Of a DNA stretch of 64,000 nucleotides, positions 33,234 to 41,284 are shown piece after piece (the stretch's first letter is position 1; each line of letters starts with the position of its first letter). This stretch comes from Acidobacteria bacterium UBA2994 (GTDB taxonomy: Bacteria > Acidobacteriota > Vicinamibacteria > Vicinamibacterales > UBA8438). The notes below the pieces were generated by a model, which did no database searches, was not told the origin of the DNA, and worked only from the letters and a program-made list of their open reading frames with translations. The translations under genes and the position numbers were made by a program. The stretch is taken from assembly GCA_002346545.1 (NCBI GenBank), contig DEAA01000078.1, positions 8,012 through 72,011 of the forward strand, in the 5' to 3' direction.

Positions 33234-34945
33234 GCCGACGCGGTCTGTCCCGGGGCCTTCTCATCGTCACCTTGGCGCTAGCGGCGTGGGTCCTAGCCCC
33301 CGTGCTGCTTTGGCGACCGATACCCGTCCCGGCAGGTGTGCCGCTCGACCCACTCACCCGGGTTCGCGGCGTGGTACACGTCCACAGCACGCTCTCCGAC
33401 GGCAGCGGTTCACCTGAAGAGATCGTGGCCGCCGCCGTGGCCGCCGGTCTCGACTTCGTAGTCCTCACCGACCACAACAATTTCGACGCGAAACCGCTGG
33501 AAGGGTTCGGTGACACGTCGGTCCTGACCATCGTGGGTACGGAGATCTCAAACCACGGGGGGCACCTGATCGCGCTGGGACTGTCCGCACCGTCGCACCG
33601 CTTCTCAGGAAACGGGCTGGATGCCCTGCGCGACGTTACGTCGCTGGGCGGAACCACCTTCGCCGCTCATCCCGACAGCCCACGCGCGGATCTCGGCTGG
33701 ACCGACTGGACACTGCCAGGAGGTTGGGGACTGGAGGTGGTCAATGGCGATTCCCAATGGCGAAGGGCTGGTTGGCTCCATGCAGTGGGAGCGACCCTTC
33801 GCTATCCGGTGCACCCCGTCCGAGCGCTTCTGGGCTTGACACGTCGCCCCGCCATTCTCGAACGCTGGGATGCCTTACTGACAGATCGGGAGGTCCCGGC
33901 AATCGCAGGTGCAGACGCTCACGGCGCTTTCCGGCCGTCGACGCTGTCGCTTCCGCTCCCCAGTTACGACGCTGTCTTCGCCACCGTGCAGAACTACGTC
34001 CTCCTCGACGGTCCACTTACCGGACATTCCGAACGGGATATCGAGGCCGTCGTCACGGCACTAGCCCGAGGCCGTAGCTATGTTGGAGTCGGTGGACTGG
34101 CGGACCCGTCTGGATTCTCGCTCGTCGCCGAACGCGACGGTCAGCAGTGGCACATGGGCGACCGCGTACCAGCCGAAGCGCCCGTAACGGTCCGGGTAGC
34201 TGGCGCTCTCCCACACAACAGTGAGATCCGGTTACTCCGCGACGGGGTCGAATTCCTCACGGGTCCAGCCCCGCTCGAAACCCAGGTCGATGCTCAGGGC
34301 GTGTATCGGGCCGAGGTCACCCTTCCTGGCTGGGACATGCCCTGGATCCTGTCGAACCCCCTCTATTTCTTCGATAAGGACACGCACACGGCCCGCGCCG
34401 CGGCTTCGGCACTACCGCAGCCCCCGCGGGCCACACCAGACGTTCTGCTCGACCGCTTCGACGGAGACTCGACCTTCGACGTAATCGGCAACGACACCAC
34501 GTCCATCGCCGGTCCGGCGATCGCGCCGGCGGAAGGACTGGCCGGGTCGGGAGCGGGACACCTGGCCTTCAGCCTCGGCATACCAGGCGATGACCATCCG
34601 TCGCCGTTCGCAGCGCTGGGCAGCTACACGCCGCGCGACTTCTCGCAGCGGCGAGGTCTCACGCTGTGGGCACGAAGCAACAACACCCACCGCTTCTGGC
34701 TCCAGGTGCGCGATCGGAATCCGACCGGTTATGACGGTGTCGAGAACTGGGTCACCTCGATCAAGGCGACCCCGGACTGGCAGCCCATCACGGTGCCCTT
34801 CGATGCGCTACGCAGCAACGACCCTGGTACCGATGGACAGCTCGACCTCGACGCAGTCGTCGCCATCGTGCTGCTCGCCGATCTGGGGACTCATGCTCCC
34901 GGCGGAGACGTGAAGCTGTGGGTCGACGACCTCGGCATCTACTGA
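33230..34945 (+). CDS. CehA/McbA-type PHP-domain metallohydrolase with C-terminal beta-sandwich
   Basis: A 571-residue protein anchored by an N-terminal helix (about residues 8-28). The PHP domain shows VHVHSTLSDGSGS (metal-binding His 50 and His 52, Asp 57), then TDHNNFD, FAAHPDSPR and AGADAHGAF, the pattern of CehA/McbA proteins that hydrolyse carbaryl and of sugar-phosphatase-like PHP proteins. A beta-rich region follows at about 290-380 (VTVRVAGALPHNSEIRLLRDG). The last ~140 residues look like a carbohydrate-binding/CIA30-type jelly-roll (DFSQRRGLTLWARS; VKLWVDDLGIY). The reaction is unknown. It is coupled by ATGA to the methyltransferase. Confidence 0.8.
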   Translation: MSRRGLSRGLLIVTLALAAWVLAPVLLWRPIPVPAGVPLDPLTRVRGVVHVHSTLSDGSGSPEEIVAAAVAAGLDFVVLTDHNNFDAKPLEGFGDTSVLTIVGTEISNHGGHLIALGLSAPSHRFSGNGLDALRDVTSLGGTTFAAHPDSPRADLGWTDWTLPGGWGLEVVNGDSQWRRAGWLHAVGATLRYPVHPVRALLGLTRRPAILERWDALLTDREVPAIAGADAHGAFRPSTLSLPLPSYDAVFATVQNYVLLDGPLTGHSERDIEAVVTALARGRSYVGVGGLADPSGFSLVAERDGQQWHMGDRVPAEAPVTVRVAGALPHNSEIRLLRDGVEFLTGPAPLETQVDAQGVYRAEVTLPGWDMPWILSNPLYFFDKDTHTARAAASALPQPPRATPDVLLDRFDGDSTFDVIGNDTTSIAGPAIAPAEGLAGSGAGHLAFSLGIPGDDHPSPFAALGSYTPRDFSQRRGLTLWARSNNTHRFWLQVRDRNPTGYDGVENWVTSIKATPDWQPITVPFDALRSNDPGTDGQLDLDAVVAIVLLADLGTHAPGGDVKLWVDDLGIY

Positions 34946-34995
34946 ACCGCGTCGACCCGACCCACAAGATTTTCGACCGAACCACAGTCCTGTCC

Positions 34996-35883
34996 CTAGA
35001 GCGGGTTGATCTGATCGCCCTCGATCGCGTCGCCTTCGACAACGGCGCAAATGGCCGACTGCGACAGCACTCGCGTCACTTCCAGCACTCCCACCCGGTC
35101 GGTAATCCGATCGAGCACCGTGCCGTTGGCGTCTCGGATCTCGTCGATGACCCGGACCACCTCGAAGCGCTGACCGACCATGAGTCCGAAGTTCTCGCCC
35201 TGGTTGATGTAGAACGAACCATCGTTCGATCCGACGATCTGCGCCGGCGGAGTCACCGGTGCAAGGTCAGCGAACCGGTCCGCCTGGTCGGCGATCTTCT
35301 CGGCCACCTCCTCGATGGCCGGACGTAACGCCTCCTGCGCCGTGCCGGCGTCGAACTCACGCTCCACGCCACTGCCACGGAACGTCAGCCCGCCGAAGGT
35401 CTTTCGGCCCTCGCCACTTTCGGCCAGCATGATCTCACCGGTGGTGGTGTTCACGAGGCGCACGTCGACGATACTCTCAGCCCTCGAGACCGAGGCGCCG
35501 AGACTCCGGATCCCGCCCGAGGTCCGTTCGACCGAGAACTGTGTAATCGACCCGGTCAGGATGAGTTGCACGCCCAGTAACTCGCCAATCCTCGCAGCCG
35601 TCGAGCTGTCGACGGCACCACTGGCGCCGAGGTCCTGCTCGGCCAGCACCGCTTCGAGCTGCGAGCGCTCGATTACCGAAAACGAACCACTGCGGAAGAG
35701 CTGCGTCACCAGTTCGTCGGCCGCGGCACGGCCCAAGTTGTCGCCCCACCAGGTCCAAGTGCTGTTGTTCTCGAAGTTCATTACTGCGACGCGGACCTGC
35801 GCTTCGGCCCGAGACACTCCCAGTACATACAGTGCCGCCAACGCGATCAGCACGACCATGTGGCGTCGATATCCTCTTGTCAT
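34996..35883 (-). CDS. Exported CsgG/HfaB-like protein
   Basis: A 295-residue exported protein (signal peptide after MTRGYRRHMVVLIALAALYV; cleavage near RAEA). The mature start RVAVMNFENNS and the segments LVTQLFRSGSFSVIERSQLEAVLAEQ and VQLILTGSITQF are the CsgG-fold signature; CsgG forms the curli secretion pore, but relatives also act as periplasmic or surface lipid-anchored proteins. There is no lipobox cysteine and no curli or holdfast gene nearby, so the role is open. A C-terminal region with a GENFGLMVGQRFEV-type beta domain follows. The GGAGG site precedes the ATG. Confidence 0.78.
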   Translation of the reverse strand: MTRGYRRHMVVLIALAALYVLGVSRAEAQVRVAVMNFENNSTWTWWGDNLGRAAADELVTQLFRSGSFSVIERSQLEAVLAEQDLGASGAVDSSTAARIGELLGVQLILTGSITQFSVERTSGGIRSLGASVSRAESIVDVRLVNTTTGEIMLAESGEGRKTFGGLTFRGSGVEREFDAGTAQEALRPAIEEVAEKIADQADRFADLAPVTPPAQIVGSNDGSFYINQGENFGLMVGQRFEVVRVIDEIRDANGTVLDRITDRVGVLEVTRVLSQSAICAVVEGDAIEGDQINPL

Positions 35884-36045
35884 CTCACCCTCCGTAGCAT
35901 CGTGCACTATGATGACGGCAGGCGTCGATAAATGTCACCTCGGTCGACGCCGACCGAGCTCCAACCTCGGCACATTCGTCAGATGTGACTGCCCCTCATC
36001 TCGTGTCGGTCCACTTCTGACGGACTGCGCAATCGGGCCACGGCC

Positions 36046-37881
36046 ATGGAAGATCTATCTGGAAGAGACTTCGGTGCTTATCGGATCGTTGGCCCCCTCG
36101 GCAGCGGGGGTATGGCCGCGGTTTATCGCGCCTATCAACCGGCCGTCGACCGCGAGGTCGCGCTCAAGATCCTGCCGCGGCATCTAGCCCAGGACCCGGA
36201 GTTCGTCGCACGGTTTAAACAGGAAGCACAGGTGCTCGCACGCCTCCAGCACCCGCACATCCTGCCGGTGCACGATTTCGGTGAGGCGGATGGCTTCACT
36301 TTCATCGTGATGCCGTTCATCGAGACTGGCACCCTCGCTAACCGGCTCACCGGCGCGCCGCTCTCATTCGCCGACATCCGTCCGGTAATTACGCAGGTCG
36401 GCGACGCGCTCGACTGTGCCCATGCAGAGGGCCTTGTACACCGCGATGTCAAACCGAGCAACATCCTCATCGATAGCCGCGGCAACTGCCTACTGGCCGA
36501 CTTCGGGATCGCCAAGATCCTCGAAGGAGCGGACACGCTGACCGCGACCGGTGGGCTCGTGGGAACACCGAAGTACATGTCGCCCGAACAGGGCCTGGGC
36601 CAAGAAGTCGACCGGCGCAGCGACATCTACTCGCTGGGTGTCATCCTCTACGAGATGGCCACCGGGCGAGTGCCGTTCGACGCCGAGACGCCAGTCGCGG
36701 TGGTGGTGAAACACATCCATGACCCGTTGCCACTTCCCCGTCAGGTGAATCCGGCACTGGAAGAACCGCTGCAGCAAGTGATCTTTCAAGCCATGGCCAA
36801 AATGCCGGCAGAACGATTTGCCACCGCCGGCGTCATGGTCGAGGCAATTAGCGCCCTCACACTCCCCGACGCCTTGCCAGCGGTCGCACGACCGGTTCCT
36901 TCCCACGCGATCACACCTGACGCGATCGACGGGCCAACCGAGCCGATGACGGCGCCCGCAGTTGAAATAGGGATGGCACCCCCGCCGGATCCAGAGCCTA
37001 GGGGACGAGGATGGGAGATCGCGATCGGCGCAGCGGCGGTCGCGCTGCTGCTGGTGGTGATCTGGCTCAACAGCGGAGACCCGGACGCACCGGGAGCGCC
37101 AGCGAACCCCGCAGAGACGTCCGTCACGCTCGACGTCAACGAGACACCGCGACCAACGGCACCCGCGGAAGACCCGCCACTATTGCCTAGCCAAGCGACA
37201 GTGAACGAGACCCCCTCCGCCGACGCGGGCACTATCGAGCCCTTTCCAGCGGCGTCATCGCCCGCCTCCTCGCCGCCTCCAACTGCGGCACCGTCGCCCT
37301 CGCCAACGGCGGGCACACCAGAGCCGACCGAAACAGACACGTCCGAGCGACTGCGCCCGGATCAGCAGATATCCCGAGAGCGGGGCCGGCAGGCAATGGA
37401 CTCCCGTCCTCGTGGACCCGCAGCACAAGGCCGAGGCGGTTTCGTACCGAACAACAGAGAACGCGATCTTCGCCGCGGGCGACCGAACGACCCGTTTCCC
37501 TCGAGCGGTAATTACGCAGGCGCCGGTACCTTCCTGGACCGGCGGGTGGGCTCACTATGGACCGCCGCGAGCGAGCCTGGGCAGGGCTTCGACGGATTGC
37601 TCTGGGTCGACGCCAACGCCTACTGTAACAACCTCGCGCTGGCCAGGCGCTCCGACTGGCGGCTGCCGACACGCCCCGAGTTGAACTCCCTGCTCGAACG
37701 CCTCGACCCGGAGCGCTATCCCTGGGGACTCACCCTGTGGAGCGCCGACCGCGCCGCCGGTGACCCGAACCGGCTATGGGTAACCAACTCGCCACTATTC
37801 GCCCCAGAGTGGTCCAACGCCGTGCGGGATGATTCGGGCCGGCGGCTGACCCACCACGCCGTGTGCGTGAGCGGACCGTGA
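36046..37881 (+). CDS. Membrane serine/threonine protein kinase with C-terminal DUF1566-like domain
   Basis: A 611-residue protein. The kinase domain (about 11-270) has GSGGMA (glycine loop 19-24), catalytic Lys 41, HRDVKPSN (132-139), DFG (152-154) and GTPKYMSPEQ. A transmembrane helix lies at about 323-341 (WEIAIGAAAVALLLVVIW). A Pro/Ser/Thr-rich linker (about 345-470) precedes the extracellular C-terminal domain of about 130 residues, with FDGLLWVDANAYCNN and RSDWRLPTRPELNSLL, the pattern of DUF1566/Lcl proteins. This suggests a sensor that binds something outside and signals through phosphorylation. The stop overlaps the start of RarD. Confidence 0.88.
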   Translation: MEDLSGRDFGAYRIVGPLGSGGMAAVYRAYQPAVDREVALKILPRHLAQDPEFVARFKQEAQVLARLQHPHILPVHDFGEADGFTFIVMPFIETGTLANRLTGAPLSFADIRPVITQVGDALDCAHAEGLVHRDVKPSNILIDSRGNCLLADFGIAKILEGADTLTATGGLVGTPKYMSPEQGLGQEVDRRSDIYSLGVILYEMATGRVPFDAETPVAVVVKHIHDPLPLPRQVNPALEEPLQQVIFQAMAKMPAERFATAGVMVEAISALTLPDALPAVARPVPSHAITPDAIDGPTEPMTAPAVEIGMAPPPDPEPRGRGWEIAIGAAAVALLLVVIWLNSGDPDAPGAPANPAETSVTLDVNETPRPTAPAEDPPLLPSQATVNETPSADAGTIEPFPAASSPASSPPPTAAPSPSPTAGTPEPTETDTSERLRPDQQISRERGRQAMDSRPRGPAAQGRGGFVPNNRERDLRRGRPNDPFPSSGNYAGAGTFLDRRVGSLWTAASEPGQGFDGLLWVDANAYCNNLALARRSDWRLPTRPELNSLLERLDPERYPWGLTLWSADRAAGDPNRLWVTNSPLFAPEWSNAVRDDSGRRLTHHAVCVSGP

Positions 37882-38846
37882 GCCGTGGTCTCTGGTACGG
37901 CGTGGCCGCCCAAATGGTCTGGGGGCTGTCGCCGCTCTACTGGAGGCAACTCGCCGAGATTCCACCGCCCGTCCTGATCGCCCACCGCATCGTCTGGTCT
38001 CTGGTGACCCTCATCGTTCTGCTGCTAGCAACGCGTTCGCTGCCCTCGCGCGCACAGGTGCTGCAGGCAACGACGGTAAAGACCTACCCGCTGGCCAGCA
38101 TCCTGATCGCCATCAACTGGTTGACCTACGTGTGGGCGGTGACCGCGGGCCACATCATCGAGGCGAGCCTGGGCTACTTCGTCACGCCGCTGGTCAGTGT
38201 GGCCCTCGGCGTGCTGGTGCTGGGCGAGCGCTTACGACCGGCGCAATGGACGGCAGTCGGCATCGCGACTACCGGCCTGGCGCTGCTGACATGGTTTACC
38301 GGCGCTCTACCATGGATTGCACTCGTGTTGGCGAGCAGCTTCGGCGTGTACGGGCTACTCAAGAAGCGGGGCCCACTAGCCGCACTGGACGGGCTGTCGA
38401 TCGAGACCGGCCTCCTCTGCATCCCGGCGGCGACCGTAATTGCCTGGGGCGGCCTGGGAGATACGTCGGCGCTACAAATAGGCTGGGTCGGACTGCTGTT
38501 GCTGGGGACGACCGGCGTGATGACCGTACTGCCGCTAGCGCTGTTCACCGCCAGCGTGCGACGGATCCCGCTGGCTTACGCGGGCCTTACCCAGTATCTG
38601 GCGCCGAGCCTGCAGTTTCTGCTGGGGGTGTTTGTCTACAAGGAACCGTTCGGCGCCGCGCAGATCGGCGGCTACGCCCTCGTCTGGACGGCCGTGCTCG
38701 TCTTCGCCAGAGAGGGCCTCCTGGCTCGACGCCTCAAGGCAACGACGGGTGACATTAGGGCGCGACTTCCGCATCGACCAGTCGCGCGATCGCCGCTAGC
38801 GTCGTCTGAGCCGCATTCAGACCCAGCCGGAAGTCGTCGTCGGTAA
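37878..38846 (+). CDS. RarD-like EamA/DMT-family permease, with suspect C-terminus
   Basis: A 322-residue membrane protein of about ten helices. RarD signatures: MVWGLSPLYWRQLAEIP, EASLGYFVTPLVSVALGV, LGERLRPAQW, and IPLAYAGLTQYLAPSLQFLLGVFVYKE. RarD-type transporters are about 295 residues; here the last ~35 residues (from LKATTGD) are unlike a membrane permease and overlap 92 bases of the convergent M28 gene. One inserted base in the GGG at 38747-38749 would create a TGA there and end the protein at the normal place. The start is a GTG overlapping the kinase stop. The transported compound is unknown. Confidence 0.85.
   Translation: MSRGLWYGVAAQMVWGLSPLYWRQLAEIPPPVLIAHRIVWSLVTLIVLLLATRSLPSRAQVLQATTVKTYPLASILIAINWLTYVWAVTAGHIIEASLGYFVTPLVSVALGVLVLGERLRPAQWTAVGIATTGLALLTWFTGALPWIALVLASSFGVYGLLKKRGPLAALDGLSIETGLLCIPAATVIAWGGLGDTSALQIGWVGLLLLGTTGVMTVLPLALFTASVRRIPLAYAGLTQYLAPSLQFLLGVFVYKEPFGAAQIGGYALVWTAVLVFAREGLLARRLKATTGDIRARLPHRPVARSPLASSEPHSDPAGSRRR
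38065..38076 (+). repeat. Core of the short repeat, copy 3
   Basis: The 12 bases AGGCAACGACGG inside the RarD-like gene match the cores of the repeats at 32375 and 38737. Short enough to be chance. Confidence 0.15.
38737..38757 (+). repeat. Short repeat, copy 2
   Basis: A 21-base stretch identical to copy 1 at 32375 except for one missing G in a G-run. It covers the point where the RarD reading frame seems to have lost its stop and ends in the stop codon of the convergent M28 gene. Confidence 0.25.
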
Positions 38847-40005
38847 AGGTGACATACAAGTCGGTCGGCTGGTGCCAGTGCGGATCCCAACCCGCCCCGA
38901 TATGCATCCCCCGCTCGTTCTCCCGTAGGCTGATCGCTGGCGTAACGTTCATGAAAGGCGTCGAGTCCGTGTTGGTCATGTGCGGCCCGACCGCGGCGGG
39001 ATAGTCGGTGGCATACATATCGTTGGCGGCCTTGAAAACGAACGCCAGATCCCGCGAGGCCTCGGCCAACTCGGAATTCTCCTGAAACTCGATATTGACG
39101 TCCGCTTCGGGACGCTGATCGCGGCTAACTTCCCCATCCGGCCCCGGCGCCCCATGGTCGAACAGCATCATGTCGTGCTGGATCATGCCTAGCCAGCGCG
39201 GCTCGGGATAACGCCCCGACCCGGGTGGATCTTCCAACCCTTGTCGTTCTCGCCGCTGCTCGACGTAGGCGCGACTCCCATTCAACCCGGTCTCCTCGTT
39301 GTTCCAGAGGGCAAAACGAACCGAACGGGTGGTCTGTACGTCGGGCGCACTAAAGATACGGGCCAGTTCCATGACGATGGCGGTGCCAGAACCGTCATCG
39401 TTGGCGGCCTCGCCGAACCCGTGCCCGTCCATGTGCGCACCGATGATGTACATCTCGTCCGGATTCGTCGTCCCGACCTTGGTACAGTAGACCTCAGACC
39501 GTGGCCCGTTCGTCGGTTCCTCCCGGTTGAGTTCGCGGAGCCGCTCATCCGGCTGCCTCATTGGGTCACGCACCACGCCGGTCCGCCGCCGGAAGCCGAA
39601 GATCGAACTCCCGCCAGGCCCGTACCCGTTGCGTCCTACACGTCCACCGGTCGGTGTCGGCTCGGTCGGGTTGAGCGGCGGACGGGCCCCGGACGGACGA
39701 CGCCCGCTGGGGCGACGCGGCGCCGGCTCGTAGGTGTAGTGGAGCCGTTCGGTCGAACATCCGACGTCTGCGAGCCACGCTTCGATCCAGTCCACGGCAT
39801 CCCGGTTCCGCTGGGTACCCTGGCGGCGATCGCCGAACCGAGTCAATTCCTTGATGGTGGCCTTGTAGCGCTCGAGATCGAGGCGGGCCACGAGGGCTTG
39901 CACGGTCGGGTCCGGCTCAGTGCGACCCTGCGCCCGACCTTGAGGTGTCGACAACCCCACCAGTGCGGCAGTGGTCACCAACAGCATCGCCCTGAGCAAT
40001 GTCAT
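38755..40005 (-). CDS. Exported M28-family peptidase
   Basis: A 416-residue exported peptidase. All metal-site motifs of M28 aminopeptidases are present: IIGAHMDGHG (His), AANDDGSG (bridging Asp), WNNEETGLNGS (catalytic and metal Glu), IQHDMM (Asp), and HWHQPTD (last His). It has an insertion of about 55 Pro/Arg/Gly-rich residues after residue 90 (RRPSGRRPSGAR, then GYGPGGSS). It probably hydrolyses peptide N-termini in the periplasm. I chose the ATG at 40005, preceded by GGAGAATCCG; another ATG 12 bases upstream is possible. The SMP-30 gene lies 57 bases upstream on the same strand. Its stop lies within the end of the RarD frame. Confidence 0.86.
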   Translation of the reverse strand: MTLLRAMLLVTTAALVGLSTPQGRAQGRTEPDPTVQALVARLDLERYKATIKELTRFGDRRQGTQRNRDAVDWIEAWLADVGCSTERLHYTYEPAPRRPSGRRPSGARPPLNPTEPTPTGGRVGRNGYGPGGSSIFGFRRRTGVVRDPMRQPDERLRELNREEPTNGPRSEVYCTKVGTTNPDEMYIIGAHMDGHGFGEAANDDGSGTAIVMELARIFSAPDVQTTRSVRFALWNNEETGLNGSRAYVEQRRERQGLEDPPGSGRYPEPRWLGMIQHDMMLFDHGAPGPDGEVSRDQRPEADVNIEFQENSELAEASRDLAFVFKAANDMYATDYPAAVGPHMTNTDSTPFMNVTPAISLRENERGMHIGAGWDPHWHQPTDLYVTFTDDDFRLGLNAAQTTLAAIARLVDAEVAP

Positions 40006-40062
40006 CGGATTCTCCATCGGCCAGACCGCACCGGCGAGAAGCCCGGCCTGACGGCGTGTGGC

Positions 40063-41136
40063 CTAGGCGATACCCGCTCCCAACACACCTACGTAAACCG
40101 AGTACAGCGATTGGCTTGCCGTCATAAACAACCGGTTGCGGCGGGTGCCGCCAAAGCAGACGTTGGCGCACCGCTCGGGAAGCCGGATGGCACCGATCAT
40201 GTCGCCGTCCGGGGCAGTCACGATGACCCCATTTCCGGCGCCGGCCCAGACATTGCCGTCCACATCGCACCGGATCCCGTCAGCCGCGATCAACTGGTCG
40301 GTGCCGGGGGCGCGAAGCTCGGCATGCCGGCGGCCGTTGCGCAGCCGCGGGCCGTCGACGTCGAAGACCCGGATCTCACGACCGGAGCCGGTGTCGGCAA
40401 CATACAGCCGACTGTAGTCTGGCGAAAAGCAGAGACCGTTCGGCCCGCCTGGTTCATCGGTAACCAGCACCGCCACTCCACTTTGCGGATCCACACGATA
40501 TACCGCGGGCGGCGTCTCCGACTCGGCCCGAAACCCCTCGTAATCGCCCCGGATGCCGTAGGGCGGATCAGTGAACCAGATGCTCCCGTCAGGGTGCACG
40601 ACCGCGTCGTTGGGCGAATTCAACCGCTTGCCGTCGTAGCGGTCGACGATGGTTGTCACGTCGCCGTTCTGCTCATAGCGGGCAACCCGGCGCCCGCCAT
40701 GCTCACACGAGATCTGGCGTCCCTCGCGGTCGAACGTGTTGCCGTTGCTGTGCCCAGACGGGCTGCGGAAAACGGTGACCCTGCCGTCGTCCTGAAGCCA
40801 GCGATGCTGCACGTTGTTGGGAATGTCGCTCCAGACCAAGTACTGCCCCACTCCGTTCCAGGCCGGCCCCTCAGCCCACATCGTCCCGATGTGCAGGCGC
40901 TTGATCGGCGTATTGAACAGGATGTAGCGACGAAAACGCTGATCGAGCGCGATCAGGTCCGGATCCGGATAGGACAGCGGCGACCGCCCCGACCAGTCCC
41001 TCGGCTCGTATGGAGGAATGTCTGGCGCTTGCTGCCAGGCGCGGAGCGGCGCCACCACGCCGCTCGCCACCGCAGTGCCCAGGAAAGCTCGCCGACTCCA
41101 GGGTCCGGAGATGCTGTCCTGCGTGCGTTCTGCCAT
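40063..41136 (-). CDS. Tat-exported SMP-30/gluconolactonase-family protein
   Basis: A 357-residue protein with a twin-arginine leader (WSRRAFLGTAVASGVVAP). The SMP-30/LRE six-bladed propeller has its metal-site residues in MWAEGPAW (Glu), LNSPNDAVVHPDG (Asn), and LIAADGIRCDVDGN (Asp); PYG and PDYSRLYVADTGS are family landmarks. Members hydrolyse lactones such as gluconolactone. The neighbouring exported peptidase has no evident sugar role. A TATAAT hexamer lies 49 bases upstream. Confidence 0.87.
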   Translation of the reverse strand: MAERTQDSISGPWSRRAFLGTAVASGVVAPLRAWQQAPDIPPYEPRDWSGRSPLSYPDPDLIALDQRFRRYILFNTPIKRLHIGTMWAEGPAWNGVGQYLVWSDIPNNVQHRWLQDDGRVTVFRSPSGHSNGNTFDREGRQISCEHGGRRVARYEQNGDVTTIVDRYDGKRLNSPNDAVVHPDGSIWFTDPPYGIRGDYEGFRAESETPPAVYRVDPQSGVAVLVTDEPGGPNGLCFSPDYSRLYVADTGSGREIRVFDVDGPRLRNGRRHAELRAPGTDQLIAADGIRCDVDGNVWAGAGNGVIVTAPDGDMIGAIRLPERCANVCFGGTRRNRLFMTASQSLYSVYVGVLGAGIA

Positions 41137-41184
41137 GGTGTGCTGTTCCTTCCGCCGGAGGGCGATGTCGTGTGAACTGACGCG

Positions 41185-41190
41185 ATTATA
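41185..41190 (-). promoter_or_regulatory. Candidate -10 element of the SMP-30 gene
   Basis: The reverse strand reads TATAATCG, 49 bases before the ATG at 41136. Confidence 0.45.
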
Positions 41191-41284
41191 GCTCCGCCTC
41201 GATCGCTGGTCGCCGCGCTGGGCGAGCCCGTGCCTAAGGCCGCATTACCGCTATGCGGCGTCCGTGGCCTCCTGCAGCCGACCG

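Noticed and set aside
39241..41175. Long 644-residue open frame on the plus strand
   Set aside because: It lies antisense to two well-supported genes (M28 peptidase and SMP-30) and gives low-complexity Arg/Pro/Val sequence; high G+C makes such shadow frames long.
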